Below, piece by piece: positions 8,463-15,894 of a stretch of DNA of 55,274 nt. Origin of the DNA: JBMOUD01 sp049319665. Lineage in GTDB: Bacteria; Pseudomonadota; Gammaproteobacteria; Enterobacterales; Enterobacteriaceae. The stretch covers positions 1 to 55,274 of the forward strand of contig NZ_JBMOUD010000022.1 in assembly GCF_049319665.1 (NCBI RefSeq). Direction: 5' to 3'. The number at the start of each line of letters is the position of its first letter. Within the stretch, counting starts at the first letter, position 1. A program made the translations under genes and the position numbers. The notes below the pieces were generated by a model. It did no database searches, was not told the origin of the DNA, and worked only from the letters and a program-made list of their open reading frames with translations.

Positions 8463-9827
8463 TCAGGAACAGATTTCATAGCAAGGGATGTAATCGCTGC
8501 CCGGCAGTTTCATCCGTTGTTGGGCAACAAAATCTTGCAGCAGGCTGTCCATTTTCTTCATCAATTGTGGATCGCCATGCAATTTAAAGCGCCCATGTTT
8601 TTCGATTTCTCGAATACCGAACTCTTTAACATTACCGGCAACAATACCTGAGAACGCGCGGCGCAAGGCTGCGGCTAACTTTTCTGGCGGCTGGTCGAGG
8701 TGCAAATCGAGATTTGCCATGTTTTCATGGTTCGGCTCGAACGGCAGTTGCAGATCTGGTGCAATACGAATTGACCAGTTGAAACTGTAGGCATCCCCGC
8801 TGTTACGGCGATTCTCTTTCACCAGTGGCATCGCACGTTTCAGATGGCGAGCGACCTCGGTTGGGTCATCAATAATAATGGTGTAATGCTGAGTTGCCGC
8901 TTCGCCGAGCGTATCGCGGATAAAAGCATCGAGAACGTTGAAGTATTCGGCACTCTCTTTTGGCCCGGTGAGAATTAACGGCAATATTTGATTGCTGTTT
9001 TCTGGGTCCATCAGAATACCAAGCAGATAAAGCAGCTCTTCTGCTGTGCCTACACCGCCTGGGAAAATGATAATGCCGTGAGCAATACGGATAAATGCTT
9101 CCAAACGTTTTTCGATATCCGGCATGATGATTAATTCATTAACCAGCGGATTCGGTGGCTCGGCGGCGATAATAGACGGCTCAGTCATGCCAATAAAACG
9201 GCCTTGTTTATAACGCTGTTGCGCATGCCCAACCGCAGCACCTTTCATTGGCGCTTCCATCGCTCCCGGGCCACAGCCGGTGCAGATATTCAGTTCTCGC
9301 AGGCCTAACTGGCTGCCAACATTGCGGGCATACTGATATTCGATAGGATTGATAGAGTGCCCACCCCAGCAAACCACGGTGTTTGGGTCTTCATCAAGGT
9401 GTAATGCGCGCGCATTACGCAAAATGGAAAACACCATATTGGTCAGATAAGCAGAATTCTGCCCATTTGGGTCCTGAGAACGCTCAGCATTATTGATTTG
9501 CGCGTTAACAAACAAGATATCGCGCAACACGGCAAACAGGTTAGCCTGTAAAGAGCGAATAATTCGCCCATCAACAAAAGCTTCTTCTGGTGGGTTAACC
9601 AGCTCAAGTTTCACGCCACGTTCGCGGCGCAGCACATTGATATCAAAGCTTTCAAAACGTTCAAGCAGCTCTTTACTGCTATCGGTTTGGCTACCGCTAT
9701 TAAGGACAGCAAGTGAACAATTACGGAATAAGCGATAAAGGTCGCTGCTTGCCGTTCGTTTGAGCATGTCCACTTCTAGCTGTGACAATAAATCCATCGA
9801 GCCAAGGGGACTGATATGTGTAATCAA
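8463..9827 (-). CDS. ppnN: nucleotide 5'-monophosphate nucleosidase PpnN, TTG start
   Basis: PpnN (YgdH) hydrolyses purine and pyrimidine nucleoside monophosphates to base and ribose-5-phosphate and is stimulated by (p)ppGpp. The LOG/lysine-decarboxylase-like fold shows CWGGHS, GCGPGAMEAPMKGA and the signature PGGVGTAEELLYL. I place the start at TTG 9827: it follows AAAGGAG at 5-bp spacing, begins MITHISPLGS and gives exactly the 454 aa of E. coli PpnN. An upstream ATG at 9872 would add 15 residues with no family counterpart. Monocistronic on the minus strand. Confidence 0.93.
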   Translation of the reverse strand: MITHISPLGSMDLLSQLEVDMLKRTASSDLYRLFRNCSLAVLNSGSQTDSSKELLERFESFDINVLRRERGVKLELVNPPEEAFVDGRIIRSLQANLFAVLRDILFVNAQINNAERSQDPNGQNSAYLTNMVFSILRNARALHLDEDPNTVVCWGGHSINPIEYQYARNVGSQLGLRELNICTGCGPGAMEAPMKGAAVGHAQQRYKQGRFIGMTEPSIIAAEPPNPLVNELIIMPDIEKRLEAFIRIAHGIIIFPGGVGTAEELLYLLGILMDPENSNQILPLILTGPKESAEYFNVLDAFIRDTLGEAATQHYTIIIDDPTEVARHLKRAMPLVKENRRNSGDAYSFNWSIRIAPDLQLPFEPNHENMANLDLHLDQPPEKLAAALRRAFSGIVAGNVKEFGIREIEKHGRFKLHGDPQLMKKMDSLLQDFVAQQRMKLPGSDYIPCYEICS

Positions 9828-9865
9828 TGGTGCTCCTTTACCTTCGTAGGGATAATGATGTCTAC

Positions 9866-9908
9866 CCGTCATACTTCGAGTTACCGCGTTATTGACGGTA
9901 TCTCGAAG
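9866..9908 (-). repeat. short TATACCC-type palindromic remnant in the ppnN leader
   Basis: TACCCGTCATACTTCGAGTT matches the terminal repeat of the larger elements at 21664 and 47684. Inside it CTTCGAGTTACCG (9874-9886) pairs with CGGTATCTCGAAG (9896-9908) at 12 of 13 positions. It lies about 40 bp upstream of the ppnN TTG start, so the ppnN mRNA may carry this hairpin. Confidence 0.45.
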
Positions 9909-10014
9909 CCTATTGGCTATAACAGTAATGCTCTCCCTTGGCTTTTACCAATACTGCTTGATTGTTAGCGCATTAATTGAGCGCCATCACGCAATGTTGT
10001 TTGATTAGCCAATG

Positions 10015-10860
10015 CTATTGTCTGACTAATCTCGCTGTTGCAGGAACAAACGGGAAGTTTGCGCGCCAAGGGTTGATATCCAGACCGCCACGACGAGTAT
10101 AACGTGCATATACCGCGAGTTTTTCAGGCTGGCAGAAATGTAGCAGGTCATTAAAAATACGTTCTACACACTGTTCATGAAATTCATTATGTTGGCGGAA
10201 AGACACGAGATAACGTAGCAAAGCTTCGCGATTGATTTTTGCACCAGTGTATTCAATTTGTACTGAACCCCAATCAGGTTGGTTGGTGATCAGGCAATTG
10301 GATTTCAACAGATGGCTGACTAAAGTCTCAGAGACGTGTTCTGGCTCTGTTGCTTGGTGCAGATAGTCGGTGCTAAAACTGTAGTTGTTAATCTCGATAT
10401 CTTGCTCATCAATACATTCGCCGCTGAAATGGCCGATTGCCGTGCCTTCAACATCGCTAATTTTTCGCAGTGTCACCGTGACGTCACCTTGCGCACAGTG
10501 GCTGAGATCGCGCTCAATGGTACTGCGTACGCTTTCCCAATCTTCAAACTGGGTTTGGTTGAAACTGTTCAAATAAAGCTTAAAACTTTTAGACTCTACC
10601 AGATTAAGACTTTGTGCTTGTAAACTGATCTCTCCAACGGCAACTTGTGGCAGTCCTTTAGCATTGAGCCATGAGATTTCATACAGTGTCCAGATATCGG
10701 CACCGTGAAAAGGTAGTGCATCGGGATAAAGTCCTAATGGTTCACGGTTCATGCTGCGTGGTACCGATTGGAGCAGGCTGGCATCATAATGCTCGTGGTA
10801 AGCCGTTGTTTTACCGAGTGTCAGTTGTGAAAGTGCTGGATTATTCTGATAGGAAGACAT
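10015..10860 (-). CDS. queF: NADPH-dependent 7-cyano-7-deazaguanine reductase QueF
   Basis: QueF reduces the nitrile preQ0 to the amine preQ1 in queuosine biosynthesis. The 281-residue protein is the long, bimodular type. It has the catalytic SNCLITNQPDWGS motif with Cys189 (thioimide) and Asp196, and the FHEQC segment with the substrate-binding Glu. Tandem tunnelling-fold halves fit the length. Divergent from syd with 126 bp between. Confidence 0.96.
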   Translation of the reverse strand: MSSYQNNPALSQLTLGKTTAYHEHYDASLLQSVPRSMNREPLGLYPDALPFHGADIWTLYEISWLNAKGLPQVAVGEISLQAQSLNLVESKSFKLYLNSFNQTQFEDWESVRSTIERDLSHCAQGDVTVTLRKISDVEGTAIGHFSGECIDEQDIEINNYSFSTDYLHQATEPEHVSETLVSHLLKSNCLITNQPDWGSVQIEYTGAKINREALLRYLVSFRQHNEFHEQCVERIFNDLLHFCQPEKLAVYARYTRRGGLDINPWRANFPFVPATARLVRQ

Positions 10861-10986
10861 GCTGTCGCCTTGAAAAGAGATAGGTACAATTGGCGATATT
10901 GTAACTTATATCCTTTACCCTTCAAGATGCAGGGCGTTGGCCGCCTATTGTATCTGGAAGTTGCTTGATTGAGATGAGAGAAAATT

Positions 10987-11538
10987 ATGTATTCAGAAGT
11001 ACCAGAGGCGTTACGTGAATTTACTCAGCGCTATGTCGATATGTGGCAAAGCGAGAGCGGTTTCCCTCCTTCCAGTGAAGAGCTGCTTGGTGTGGATTCA
11101 CCTTGTGTCGTGAAAAGCACGGATACGGCGGTTTACTGGCAAACTCAGCCTTTTATACCGGCATCTTGCTTGGATAATGTTGAGCGAGCGTTAGATATCT
11201 CTCTTCGTCCAGAAGCGCATGATTATTTCACCAGTCAATTTGCTGGAGATATGACCGCCAGGCTTGGTGAGCATGATTTCACTTTGCTCCAGGTTTGGAG
11301 TCAGGATGACTTTACCCGCCTGCAGGAAAATCTTATTGGCCATCTGCTGACGCAAAAACGTTTAAAGCTCTCACCAACAATATTCCTGGCGACTACAGAG
11401 TCTGAGTTGATGTTGATTTCACTATGTAATTTGAGTGGTGAAGTCGTATTAGAGCAATTCGGCAGCAAAAAACGAACTATACTATCCCCCTCGTTGTCCG
11501 AGTTTTTAAGTACGATAGTTCCACGCTTTCCTGATTAA
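10987..11538 (+). CDS. syd: SecY-interacting protein Syd
   Basis: 183-residue cytoplasmic protein. In E. coli Syd binds SecY and can disrupt abnormal SecYEG complexes. Family features include the acidic start EVPEALREFTQRYVDMW, the FPPSSEEL segment and the C-terminal LCNLSGEVVLEQFG...LSPSLSEFLS. The position between queF and csrB is the same as in E. coli. Confidence 0.94.
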   Translation: MYSEVPEALREFTQRYVDMWQSESGFPPSSEELLGVDSPCVVKSTDTAVYWQTQPFIPASCLDNVERALDISLRPEAHDYFTSQFAGDMTARLGEHDFTLLQVWSQDDFTRLQENLIGHLLTQKRLKLSPTIFLATTESELMLISLCNLSGEVVLEQFGSKKRTILSPSLSEFLSTIVPRFPD

Positions 11539-11592
11539 CCGCAATTTGCCTGATTAACGGCGAAAATAAATGGCAAGATTGGCTCACGCCCT

Positions 11593-11610
11593 TGTGAGAG
11601 ATCTCTCACA
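11593..11610. promoter_or_regulatory. probable UvrY (GacA) binding palindrome upstream of csrB
   Basis: TGTGAGAGATCTCTCACA is a perfect 18-bp palindrome, extended to 20 bp by flanking T and A. It closely matches the UvrY/GacA upstream box TGTAAGN6CTTACA known for csrB/rsm RNA genes. A second half-site TGTAAGAGATC follows at 11616-11626. It sits about 150 bp before the csrB start, the usual distance for this activator. Confidence 0.75.
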
Positions 11611-11657
11611 AACACTGTAAGAGATCACCTTTAATCTGTTGAGTGATATCCATGTAA

Positions 11658-11681
11658 TGTATTTATTTATAAATAAATACA
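11658..11681. repeat. 24-bp perfect AT-rich palindrome in the csrB regulatory region
   Basis: TGTATTTATTTA directly followed by its exact complement. A further palindrome TTATGTAA-N5-TTACATAA lies at 11699-11719. Both are between the UvrY-type box and csrB, where E. coli has integration-host-factor binding. Their role is unknown. Confidence 0.6.
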
Positions 11682-11756
11682 ATCGGTTAGGATATTTGTT
11701 ATGTAAAGGTATTACATAATTTCACTTTATTTTCCTACACGACATATTGTTTAGCG

Positions 11757-12144
11757 GTGCGAAATCAACGATTCTTATCAGGCCAAAGGGATGGCGTGAG
11801 ACCGAACATTAGGATGATGGCGGTTTCATAAAGAAGGGGAATACTCATTGATGAGTAAGGACAGCATCGGAGCATGCTAGGATGTTTCAGGATGAAACAA
11901 GGGACACCTCCAGGAAGGAGATTGAGAGCCTGTAACGGATGATAGGTAGGTTAGGAAGACCAAGGGATGACAGTCTGGAAGACTTATGGATGATGTGTCA
12001 GGAAGAAAGAAGGACGCAGCAAAGGAAGGCTAGGTTAGGATAACCGCAGGAAAAGTTTTCAGGGATTGAGCAGGGAGCACACAGGTAGCTGGATTGCTAT
12101 AAAACGAACCGGGGGTACTGTGAAAACAGTACCCCCAACTTTTT
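11757..12144 (+). ncRNA. csrB: CsrB regulatory RNA, CsrA antagonist
   Basis: This 390-nt non-coding stretch between syd and the transporter gene has about 23 GGA motifs, many in hairpin loops (AGGATG, CAGGATGA, AGGAAG, GGGACACC). Its 3' part, GAGCAGGGAGCA, GTAGCTGG and ACGAACCGGG, matches E. coli CsrB closely. It ends in a terminator GGGGGTACTG/CAGTACCCCC (12111-12136) with a T5 tail. CsrB sequesters CsrA and so relieves CsrA repression of glycogen, motility and virulence mRNAs. The 3' end is firm. The 5' end is estimated from a TATTGT -10 box at 11745-11750 and could be off by tens of bases. Confidence 0.93.
12111..12144 (+). terminator. csrB intrinsic terminator
   Basis: GGGGGTACTGT/ACAGTACCCCC stem with a GAAA loop, then AACTTTTT. 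Strong hairpin; matches the end of E. coli CsrB. Confidence 0.9.
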
Positions 12145-12233
12145 GTGCCGCGTTTTAGTTTCTAATCGTTTAGTGCAATAAGTCGCGACGCTTTGCGCGA
12201 CCCATTTCATCTTTCATCCTCTTTTTACTTCGC

Positions 12234-13424
12234 TTAGCCAATCGCACCCAATGTGTCGTCTTTTCCCTGTTTTTTAGGCAGTAAGAATAGCGTGGCATAA
12301 ATGTCCAATAGATAGATGGTTGCTAACAGGCTGATTGCCGCGACAAAAGACACGTTTGATACCAGCATGCCAATCGCTAGTGGGCCAAAGCCACCCACAC
12401 CTCGCCCCACGTTAAATAAGACATTTTGTGCCGTAGCTCGAATATGCACCGGATAGGTGTCAGAAATCAGGCCGCCATAGCCACCAATCATGCCATTAAC
12501 AAACATTCCCATCACCGCGCCAGCAAAGAGCATCAAGGTTGGGTCACGTAGCTGGGCGTAAACAATGACCATCACCACGGCACCGATCTGATAAACAATA
12601 AAGATTTTCCAGCGCGAAAAGCGGTCAGATAATGTGCCAAACAGCCAGATACCAAAAGTCATGCCGATCACCGTCACGGCCGTCCACAAACCAGATTTTG
12701 TCAGAGTAAAGCCGAAGTTCTTCGACAGATAACTTGGCATCCAAATCATCAATCCGTAATAACCAAAGTTTTGCACCGAACAGAGGATCAGGATACCAAT
12801 ACTGGCTTTGCTGGTGGTTCGGTCCTTAAACAGCATACCAATACGCGATAACAGCGAACTGTTGTGTTGTTGAGGAGACTGTTTCTCGAAAGCTTCTGGT
12901 TCTCCCATAGTGCGGCGAATTAAAAACGAAGCCAGTGCTGGAACAAGGCCTATCAAGAACATCCCGCGCCAGCCTATGACGCCAAGCAGTAATGGCGTCA
13001 GGAATGCCGCCAGAAGCACGCCAAGTTGCCAACCCATACCCACATAAGCCGATGCGCGATTGCGTTTTTCAGCCGGCCAAGCTTCGGCAATTAATGCCAT
13101 ACCAATGCCGAATTCACCACCGAGGCCAACGCCTGCCAGCGTGCGATAGGTGAGTAAATCCCAGTATCCTTGAGCAAAGGCGCATAACCCGGTGAATAGA
13201 GAAAACATCAAAATAGTGAAAGTTAAAACGCGAATGCGGCCAAAGCGATCGCTGATAGGACCAAATATTACGCCTCCCAATACTGCACCGATGAGTGTCC
13301 AGGTGACTAATGAGCCGCTTTGTGAGGCATTTAACCCTAACTCGCTGGAGATTGCGGGCAGCATAAAACCGAGGATCAGCAGGTCAAAGCCGTCCATTGC
13401 ATAGCCTGTGACTGATGCCAGCAT
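12234..13424 (-). CDS. MFS transporter, AAHS-like; N-terminus displaced by a frameshift
   Basis: 396-residue major facilitator with about 12 hydrophobic segments. Motifs are GYAMDGFDLLILGFMLP in TM1, the inter-TM2/3 loop GPISDRFGRIR, RTLAGVGLGGEFGIG in TM4 and GTLSDRFSR in the second half. These resemble aromatic-acid:H+ symporter and sialate-type carriers; the substrate is unknown. The ATG at 13424 has no visible Shine-Dalgarno. The frame stays open a little further upstream (encoding NSPTPAKA) to a stop. A better N-terminus, MSSHTPMTSKSTNNKPKK, lies in another frame from ATG 13501 and joins this one only if the T7 tract at 13447-13453 (plus strand) had 8 bases. TM1 is intact, so a product from 13424 might work. 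E. coli has no transporter between csrB and yqcC. Confidence 0.8.
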   Translation of the reverse strand: MLASVTGYAMDGFDLLILGFMLPAISSELGLNASQSGSLVTWTLIGAVLGGVIFGPISDRFGRIRVLTFTILMFSLFTGLCAFAQGYWDLLTYRTLAGVGLGGEFGIGMALIAEAWPAEKRNRASAYVGMGWQLGVLLAAFLTPLLLGVIGWRGMFLIGLVPALASFLIRRTMGEPEAFEKQSPQQHNSSLLSRIGMLFKDRTTSKASIGILILCSVQNFGYYGLMIWMPSYLSKNFGFTLTKSGLWTAVTVIGMTFGIWLFGTLSDRFSRWKIFIVYQIGAVVMVIVYAQLRDPTLMLFAGAVMGMFVNGMIGGYGGLISDTYPVHIRATAQNVLFNVGRGVGGFGPLAIGMLVSNVSFVAAISLLATIYLLDIYATLFLLPKKQGKDDTLGAIG

Positions 13425-13501
13425 CGCTTTAGCCGGGGTGGGCGAATTTTTTTGGGTTTGTTATTGGTTGATTTGCTAGTCATTGGTGTGTGCGAAGACA
13501 T
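13425..13501 (-). pseudogene. displaced 5' coding segment of the MFS gene
   Basis: From ATG 13501 (second ATG at 13483) the minus strand reads MSSHTPMTSKSTNNKPKK into an A7 run (plus-strand T7, 13447-13453). It then leaves the transporter frame and meets a TGA/TAA shortly after. Restoring one A gives a continuous hydrophilic N-terminus KKNSPTPAKAMLASVTGYAMDG. Causes may be a real indel, slippage-mediated phase variation, or a sequencing error. Confidence 0.55.
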
Positions 13502-13607
13502 AATAAAAATCAATTAAGTGTGAAGTGCCGCTATTTTGCACGTATGACACCTGCTGCACCAGTATGAAAATCTAATGGGTTGAGCATAATAAGTTACTTG
13601 TTGAAAG

Positions 13608-13637
13608 TTGGGTTACTCCGGGCTTCAATGCTATGCT
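13608..13637 (+). promoter_or_regulatory. candidate promoter of yqcC-truC-yqcA
   Basis: TTGGGT (13608-13613), an 18-bp spacer and TATGCT (13632-13637), followed by TTGCGCC. It lies 55 bp upstream of the yqcC start. Prediction by eye only. Confidence 0.4.
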
Positions 13638-13691
13638 TTGCGCCTTTTTTGGCAGGATGTTTGGCCTTCGAATAATCAATATAGTGAGACG

Positions 13692-14006
13692 ATGATGATA
13701 GAAAATCAGGTCCGACAGATTTTGCAGGATATTGAACAGGTAATGCGTGACTTGGCGCTGTGGGAAGAGGTTGCCCCAGAGCCTGAGGCATTTGAAAGCA
13801 AAGAGCCTTTTGCTGTGGACACCATGTCTGGGGAGCAATGGTTGCAGTGGATATTGCTGCCGCGCTTTTATGCATTACTTGATGCTAATGCGACGCTGCC
13901 AACGCGTTTTTCTATTACCCCTTATTTTGAAGTCGCCTTACCTCAACACGGGCGGCTGCTAACTGCATTGCAGCGTCTGGATGATTTATTAAATATAGAA
14001 GACTGA
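13692..14006 (+). CDS. yqcC: YqcC family protein (DUF446)
   Basis: 104-residue protein of unknown function with the family core DTMSGEQWLQWILLPRFYALLD. The start at ATG 13692 (adjacent ATG at 13695) fits the ~109-aa E. coli protein. An earlier ATG at 13608 would run through the likely promoter and has no homologous sequence. The stop is 1 bp before the truC ATG, so the two are probably translationally coupled. Confidence 0.88.
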   Translation: MMIENQVRQILQDIEQVMRDLALWEEVAPEPEAFESKEPFAVDTMSGEQWLQWILLPRFYALLDANATLPTRFSITPYFEVALPQHGRLLTALQRLDDLLNIED

Positions 14007-14007
14007 G

Positions 14008-14805
14008 ATGCTGGAAATTTTATATCAGGATCAATATCTGATTGCGGTGAATAAACCGGCAGGGATGTTGGTCCATCGCAGTTGGCTGGACAGGCATGAA
14101 ACCGTTTTTGTGATGCAAACATTGCGCGATCAGATTGGTCAGCATGTTTTTACCGTACACCGCCTGGATAAACCGACTTCTGGCGTATTGTTGCTGGCGT
14201 TATCAAGTGACGTCGCCCGCATGTTGTCTCAGCAGTTGGAACAGCACCAGATGCAGAAGGTTTATCATGCTGTCGTTCGCGGTTATTTATCCGGTGAGGG
14301 GGAATCTGATGCCGGGACAGTTGACTATGCGCTCACCGAAGAACTCGACAAAATTGCCGATAAATTTGCCTCGCCAGATAAAGCGCCTCAGCCTGCGGTG
14401 AGCCACTATCGCGTGCTGGCACAAACTGAAATGCCTGTCGCCATTGGTCGTTATGACTCGGCGCGTTATAGCCTGGTTGAACTCAAGCCAGAGACCGGGC
14501 GTAAGCACCAATTGCGTCGGCATATGTCCCATCTGCGTCACCCAATCATTGGTGATACCACCCACGGCGATTTGAAACAAAACCGTGGTATGGTGCAGCA
14601 CTTTAATTGCTCTGGATTGATGCTACACGCCAGTCATATGCAGCTTCCACATCCAGCAACCGGTGAGATGTTGTCTATCAAGGCGCCATGGGATCAACGC
14701 TGGCAAAGTGTGATGACACAATTTGGTTGGAAAGACGCGGTTCCAGAGCTTGAAAGGGTTGAGTTTGCTGCTGACTCCAGTCAGGATAGCGAACAATTTC
14801 TGTGA
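14008..14805 (+). CDS. truC: tRNA pseudouridine(65) synthase TruC
   Basis: TruC isomerises U65 in the T stem of tRNA-Ile1 and tRNA-Asp. The RluA-family catalytic motif HRLDKPTSGVLLLAL (Asp near residue 54) and the later ELKPETGRKHQLRRHMSHLRHPIIGD are clear. 265 aa, normal size. Middle gene of yqcC-truC-yqcA, the same order as in E. coli. Confidence 0.95.
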   Translation: MLEILYQDQYLIAVNKPAGMLVHRSWLDRHETVFVMQTLRDQIGQHVFTVHRLDKPTSGVLLLALSSDVARMLSQQLEQHQMQKVYHAVVRGYLSGEGESDAGTVDYALTEELDKIADKFASPDKAPQPAVSHYRVLAQTEMPVAIGRYDSARYSLVELKPETGRKHQLRRHMSHLRHPIIGDTTHGDLKQNRGMVQHFNCSGLMLHASHMQLPHPATGEMLSIKAPWDQRWQSVMTQFGWKDAVPELERVEFAADSSQDSEQFL

Positions 14806-14823
14806 TACAGGGGAGTGAGAAGA

Positions 14824-15276
14824 ATGGCTGAGATTGGTATTTTTGTTGGCACCGTTTATGGAAATGCATTATTGGTTGCTGAAGAAGCTGAAACTGTTCT
14901 AAAAGAACATGGACATGACGTTAAGGTGTTTGAAGAAGGGACGTTGGAAGCGTGGCAGTATTATCGTCACCATTTCGCTTTGATTATTACCTCTACTACC
15001 GGACAGGGCGATTTACCTGATAGCCTCGGTTCTTTATTCCAAGAAATCCGTGATAACGTTGGCTACCAGCCAGAACTGCGTTATGGCGTGATTGCGCTTG
15101 GCGATAGCAGCTATGATTTCTTCTGTGGCGGCGGGCATAAAATCGATGATTTGCTGCAAGAGCAAGGTGCAAACCGTATTGGCGAATTGCTGGAAATAGA
15201 TGCTATCGAGCAGCCTGAACCAGAAGTTGTTGCGCTTCCTTGGGTTGAGAAGTGGGCAACACTCGTTAAAAGCTAA
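14824..15276 (+). CDS. yqcA: flavodoxin YqcA
   Basis: 150-residue short-chain flavodoxin. FMN-phosphate loop IFVGTVYGNA near the N-terminus, 50s loop TSTTGQGDLPDS and 90s loop ALGDSSYDFFCGGG. The electron-transfer partner is not established. I chose ATG 14824, which follows GGGGAG at 8-bp spacing and gives E. coli length; the GTG at 14815 overlaps that Shine-Dalgarno. Last gene of its operon. Confidence 0.93.
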   Translation: MAEIGIFVGTVYGNALLVAEEAETVLKEHGHDVKVFEEGTLEAWQYYRHHFALIITSTTGQGDLPDSLGSLFQEIRDNVGYQPELRYGVIALGDSSYDFFCGGGHKIDDLLQEQGANRIGELLEIDAIEQPEPEVVALPWVEKWATLVKS

Positions 15277-15310
15277 AGAATAAAGCTTAAGATGTGATGC
15301 TAATAATTTT

Positions 15311-15344
15311 CTGACTCAGGAAGAGCTGAATCTCCTTGAGTCAG
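15311..15344 (+). terminator. possible terminator after yqcA
   Basis: CTGACTCA/TGAGTCAG stem extended inward by GGA/TCC. Only a weak T tail follows, so confidence is low. Confidence 0.35.
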
Positions 15345-15433
15345 AGTTATGCCAGTAATAGCGAAAATTTTTGTAGCAATTATATCGCTTGATTCATCGC
15401 TTAATTCCGTTATTAAAAGCACCGCGAGCCGGA

Positions 15434-15823
15434 TTAGCGGCCGCTAGTCAGTTTTTCTAAATCAGCTTCAATTTCAGCGATTTTATTTGATACGACTGAA
15501 TCCAGATGACGTAAGTCTTCAAGGATTTTGCGTTTCAGATCGACTTCAACCTGATCGCGTTGGCAAATCTTATCTAATTCATCAATGATATAACGAAGAT
15601 TTGGGCTGATCTCGTGGATCTCTTTATAACCCTGACCGGCATTATCCGCAGCAATAGTTTTACGCTGACGAGGATATTTGAATTTCACGCTTTTGGCGAA
15701 AAACTCACCCTTATCTTTGCGAAAATAGATCTTCAGAATATCGTTATTAGCTTCTTGGCGCAGGCTGTAGCGGTCGATATCTTCAGGATTATTAATACCC
15801 AGGCTTTTCAGGTTGTCATACAT
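15434..15823 (-). CDS. yaeH: DUF3461 family protein YaeH
   Basis: 129-residue conserved protein of unknown function, nearly identical in pattern to E. coli YaeH (MYDNLKSLGI, EIDRYSLRQEANNDILKIYF, ISPNLRYIIDELD). The C-terminal third is charged and probably coiled-coil. Start ATG 15823 follows AAAGGTG; an in-frame ATG at 15862 would extend into the dapD terminator. Adjacent to dapD, as in E. coli. Confidence 0.92.
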   Translation of the reverse strand: MYDNLKSLGINNPEDIDRYSLRQEANNDILKIYFRKDKGEFFAKSVKFKYPRQRKTIAADNAGQGYKEIHEISPNLRYIIDELDKICQRDQVEVDLKRKILEDLRHLDSVVSNKIAEIEADLEKLTSGR

Positions 15824-15860
15824 AGCAGCACCTTTATGATTTTGATTACGAGTAATACCC

Positions 15861-15885
15861 AAAAAATGGCGGGTATAAACCCGCC
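15861..15885 (-). terminator. dapD intrinsic terminator
   Basis: On the minus strand GGCGGGT/ACCCGCC with a 4-nt loop followed by A and a T6 run. It lies just after the dapD stop codon. Confidence 0.8.
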
Positions 15886-15894
15886 CAATTTATT

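Noticed and set aside
11881..12060. Repeated GGA-rich purine tract as a possible tandem repeat or CRISPR-like array
   Set aside because: Units are irregular in length, and the motifs and flanking terminator identify CsrB.
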